From Spirochaetales bacterium (GTDB taxonomy: Bacteria; Spirochaetota; Spirochaetia; SZUA-6; DRHE01), in NCBI GenBank assembly GCA_023136785.1, contig JAGLQP010000140.1, positions 1 through 5,790 on the forward strand: 5,790 nt of DNA, written 5' to 3'. The translations under genes were made by a program, and so were the position numbers. Under the pieces are notes generated by a model that was given only the letters and a program-made list of their open reading frames with translations, was not told where the DNA came from and ran no database searches. Of the stretch, positions 4,573 to 5,790 are shown in pieces (the stretch's first letter is position 1; each line of letters opens with the position of its first letter).

Positions 4573-5790
4573 GTGAGCAAAGACCTAAACAGCAGCGCGG
4601 TAACCAAAGGAACGGAACGCGCTCCCCATCGGAGCCTGCTCTACGCGATGGGCTGGGACAAAACAACCCTGGAAAAACCTCTGATAGGCGTGGCCAATTC
4701 CTTCAGCGAGCTGATTCCGGGACACATGCACCTGAGGCAGGTCGCCGAGAAAGTCAAAGAGGGGATCTGGTCTTCCGGGGGGGTTCCTGCGGAGTTCGGC
4801 ACCATCGGTGTCTGCGACGGCCTGGCCATGGGACATCCGGGGATGCGCTTCAGTCTGCCCAGTCGCGAGTTGATCGCCGATTCCATCGAGCTGGTTGCCA
4901 AAGCCCATGCCCTTGACGGCCTGGTTTTGGTAACCAACTGCGATAAGATCGTACCGGGAATGGTCATGGCGGCGGCCCGTTTGAACATCCCTTCGGTCAT
5001 CATTTCCGGAGGCCCGATGCTGGCAGGGCAACACCATTCCCGCAGAATGGGGCTGGATACGATGTTCGAAGCTGTGGGCAAAGTGTCCTCCGGACAGATG
5101 ACCACCGCAGAGCTCGATGAACTGGAATGCCACGCCTGCCCCGGGGCGGGGTCTTGCGCCGGGTTGTTCACCGCCAACTCGATGAACTGCCTCTGCGAGG
5201 CCCTTGGGCTGGCTCTACCGGGCAACGGCACGGTCCCGGCGGTCTACGGCGCCCGGCTGGCTCTGGCCCGGGAAGCGGGGAGAAAAGCGGTGGAGGCGGT
5301 AGCAAAAGGGCTGAAGCCCCGGGACATCCTCTCCCGCCAGGCCTTCCTCAACGCCGTTGCCGTAGACATGGCTCTCGGCGGTTCGACCAATACGGCTCTG
5401 CACCTTCCGGCCATGGCTGCAGAGGCCGGAGTGGAGCTCACCCTGGAGGACTTCGACCGCATCAGCGACGCCGTTCCCCATCTCTGCTCCCTCGCCCCTT
5501 CGGGGCCCTACTTCATGGAGGACCTGTACTCAGCCGGAGGAGTGATGACGGTATGTAAAGTCCTCGACACCCTGGGAGCGCTGGCTGGAAAGGCCGTAAC
5601 CGTTACGGGCAAACCGATTTCCGACTCCTACAAGACAGCTCCGGAACCGGACGGCACCTTCATCGCCAAGCCGGAAAAGCCCTACCACAGCTCCGGAGGC
5701 CTGGCCGTGTTGAAGGGAAACCTCGCACCCGAAGGCAGCATCGTCAAGAAAGCGGCGGTAGATCCAAGCATGCTGGTGCACGAAGGACCG
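4573..5790 (+). CDS. ilvD: Dihydroxy-acid dehydratase, 3' end outside the window
   Basis: IlvD dehydrates 2,3-dihydroxy-isovalerate and 2,3-dihydroxy-3-methylvalerate to the 2-oxo acids that precede valine, leucine and isoleucine. It is a cytosolic iron-sulphur enzyme. The first 406 codons are present, with no frameshift; typical bacterial members have about 550 to 615 residues, so roughly two thirds to three quarters is here. Family signatures are TERAPHRSLL (13-22), SFSELIPGHMHLR (43-55), GVCDGLAMGH (79-88), SLPSRELIADS (94-104), TNCDKIVPGM (121-130), CPGAGSCAGLFTANSMNCL (189-207) and ALGGSTNTALHL (267-278). Cys123 and Cys195 are the expected cluster ligands. PGHMHL resembles the E. coli and Bacillus form rather than the PC-type seen in [2Fe-2S] relatives, which suggests an oxygen-sensitive [4Fe-4S] cluster; that is inference. 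The gene starts with GTG and sits downstream of a branched-chain attenuator. Other ilv or leu genes may follow beyond the window. Confidence 0.97.
   Translation, partial: MSKDLNSSAVTKGTERAPHRSLLYAMGWDKTTLEKPLIGVANSFSELIPGHMHLRQVAEKVKEGIWSSGGVPAEFGTIGVCDGLAMGHPGMRFSLPSRELIADSIELVAKAHALDGLVLVTNCDKIVPGMVMAAARLNIPSVIISGGPMLAGQHHSRRMGLDTMFEAVGKVSSGQMTTAELDELECHACPGAGSCAGLFTANSMNCLCEALGLALPGNGTVPAVYGARLALAREAGRKAVEAVAKGLKPRDILSRQAFLNAVAVDMALGGSTNTALHLPAMAAEAGVELTLEDFDRISDAVPHLCSLAPSGPYFMEDLYSAGGVMTVCKVLDTLGALAGKAVTVTGKPISDSYKTAPEPDGTFIAKPEKPYHSSGGLAVLKGNLAPEGSIVKKAAVDPSMLVHEGP

Noticed and set aside
4585..5231. Two overlapping minus-strand frames of about 180-196 codons across ilvD.
   Set aside because: They lie opposite highly conserved IlvD motifs and are shadows of it.

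Overview
The window holds four protein genes and one well-defined regulatory leader. It looks like chromosomal DNA from a free-living, motile bacterium with moderately high G+C. A spirochaete is a reasonable guess. The grounds are a chemoreceptor built on a seven-helix 7TMR-DISM-type sensor with a long acidic tail, next to a serine-palmitoyltransferase-like enzyme. No taxonomic marker is present, so this is inference only.

Left (1-1782): a strong sigma70-type promoter with an extended -10 drives a tight two-gene unit. The first gene is a PLP-dependent alpha-oxoamine synthase that most resembles bacterial serine palmitoyltransferase. The second, 12 bases downstream, is a FabZ-like 3-hydroxyacyl-ACP dehydratase. 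Together they suggest an acyl-ACP-linked lipid pathway, perhaps a sphingoid-like or related amino-lipid base. The unit ends at a compact hairpin lying between convergent genes.

Middle (1781-4144, minus strand): one large gene encodes a methyl-accepting-chemotaxis-type transducer. It has an N-terminal membrane anchor, an extracytoplasmic beta-rich domain, seven transmembrane helices, a cytoplasmic signalling hairpin without an obvious HAMP domain, and a glutamate-rich tail of about 125 residues.

Right (4145-5790): a 428-base divergent intergenic region precedes ilvD (dihydroxy-acid dehydratase), which runs off the window. The region contains the most striking signal here, an apparently complete classical ribosome-mediated attenuator. 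Its parts are a short leader peptide with 11 Ile/Leu/Val codons in a run of 14, a small hairpin placed to act as antiterminator, and a perfect 12-bp terminator with nine T residues. The peptide is too short for ordinary gene calling. Upstream is a 7-bp dyad over the likely promoter, and downstream is a second hairpin just before the ilvD ribosome binding site. The layout predicts that shortage of charged branched-chain tRNAs opens transcription into ilvD and whatever follows it.
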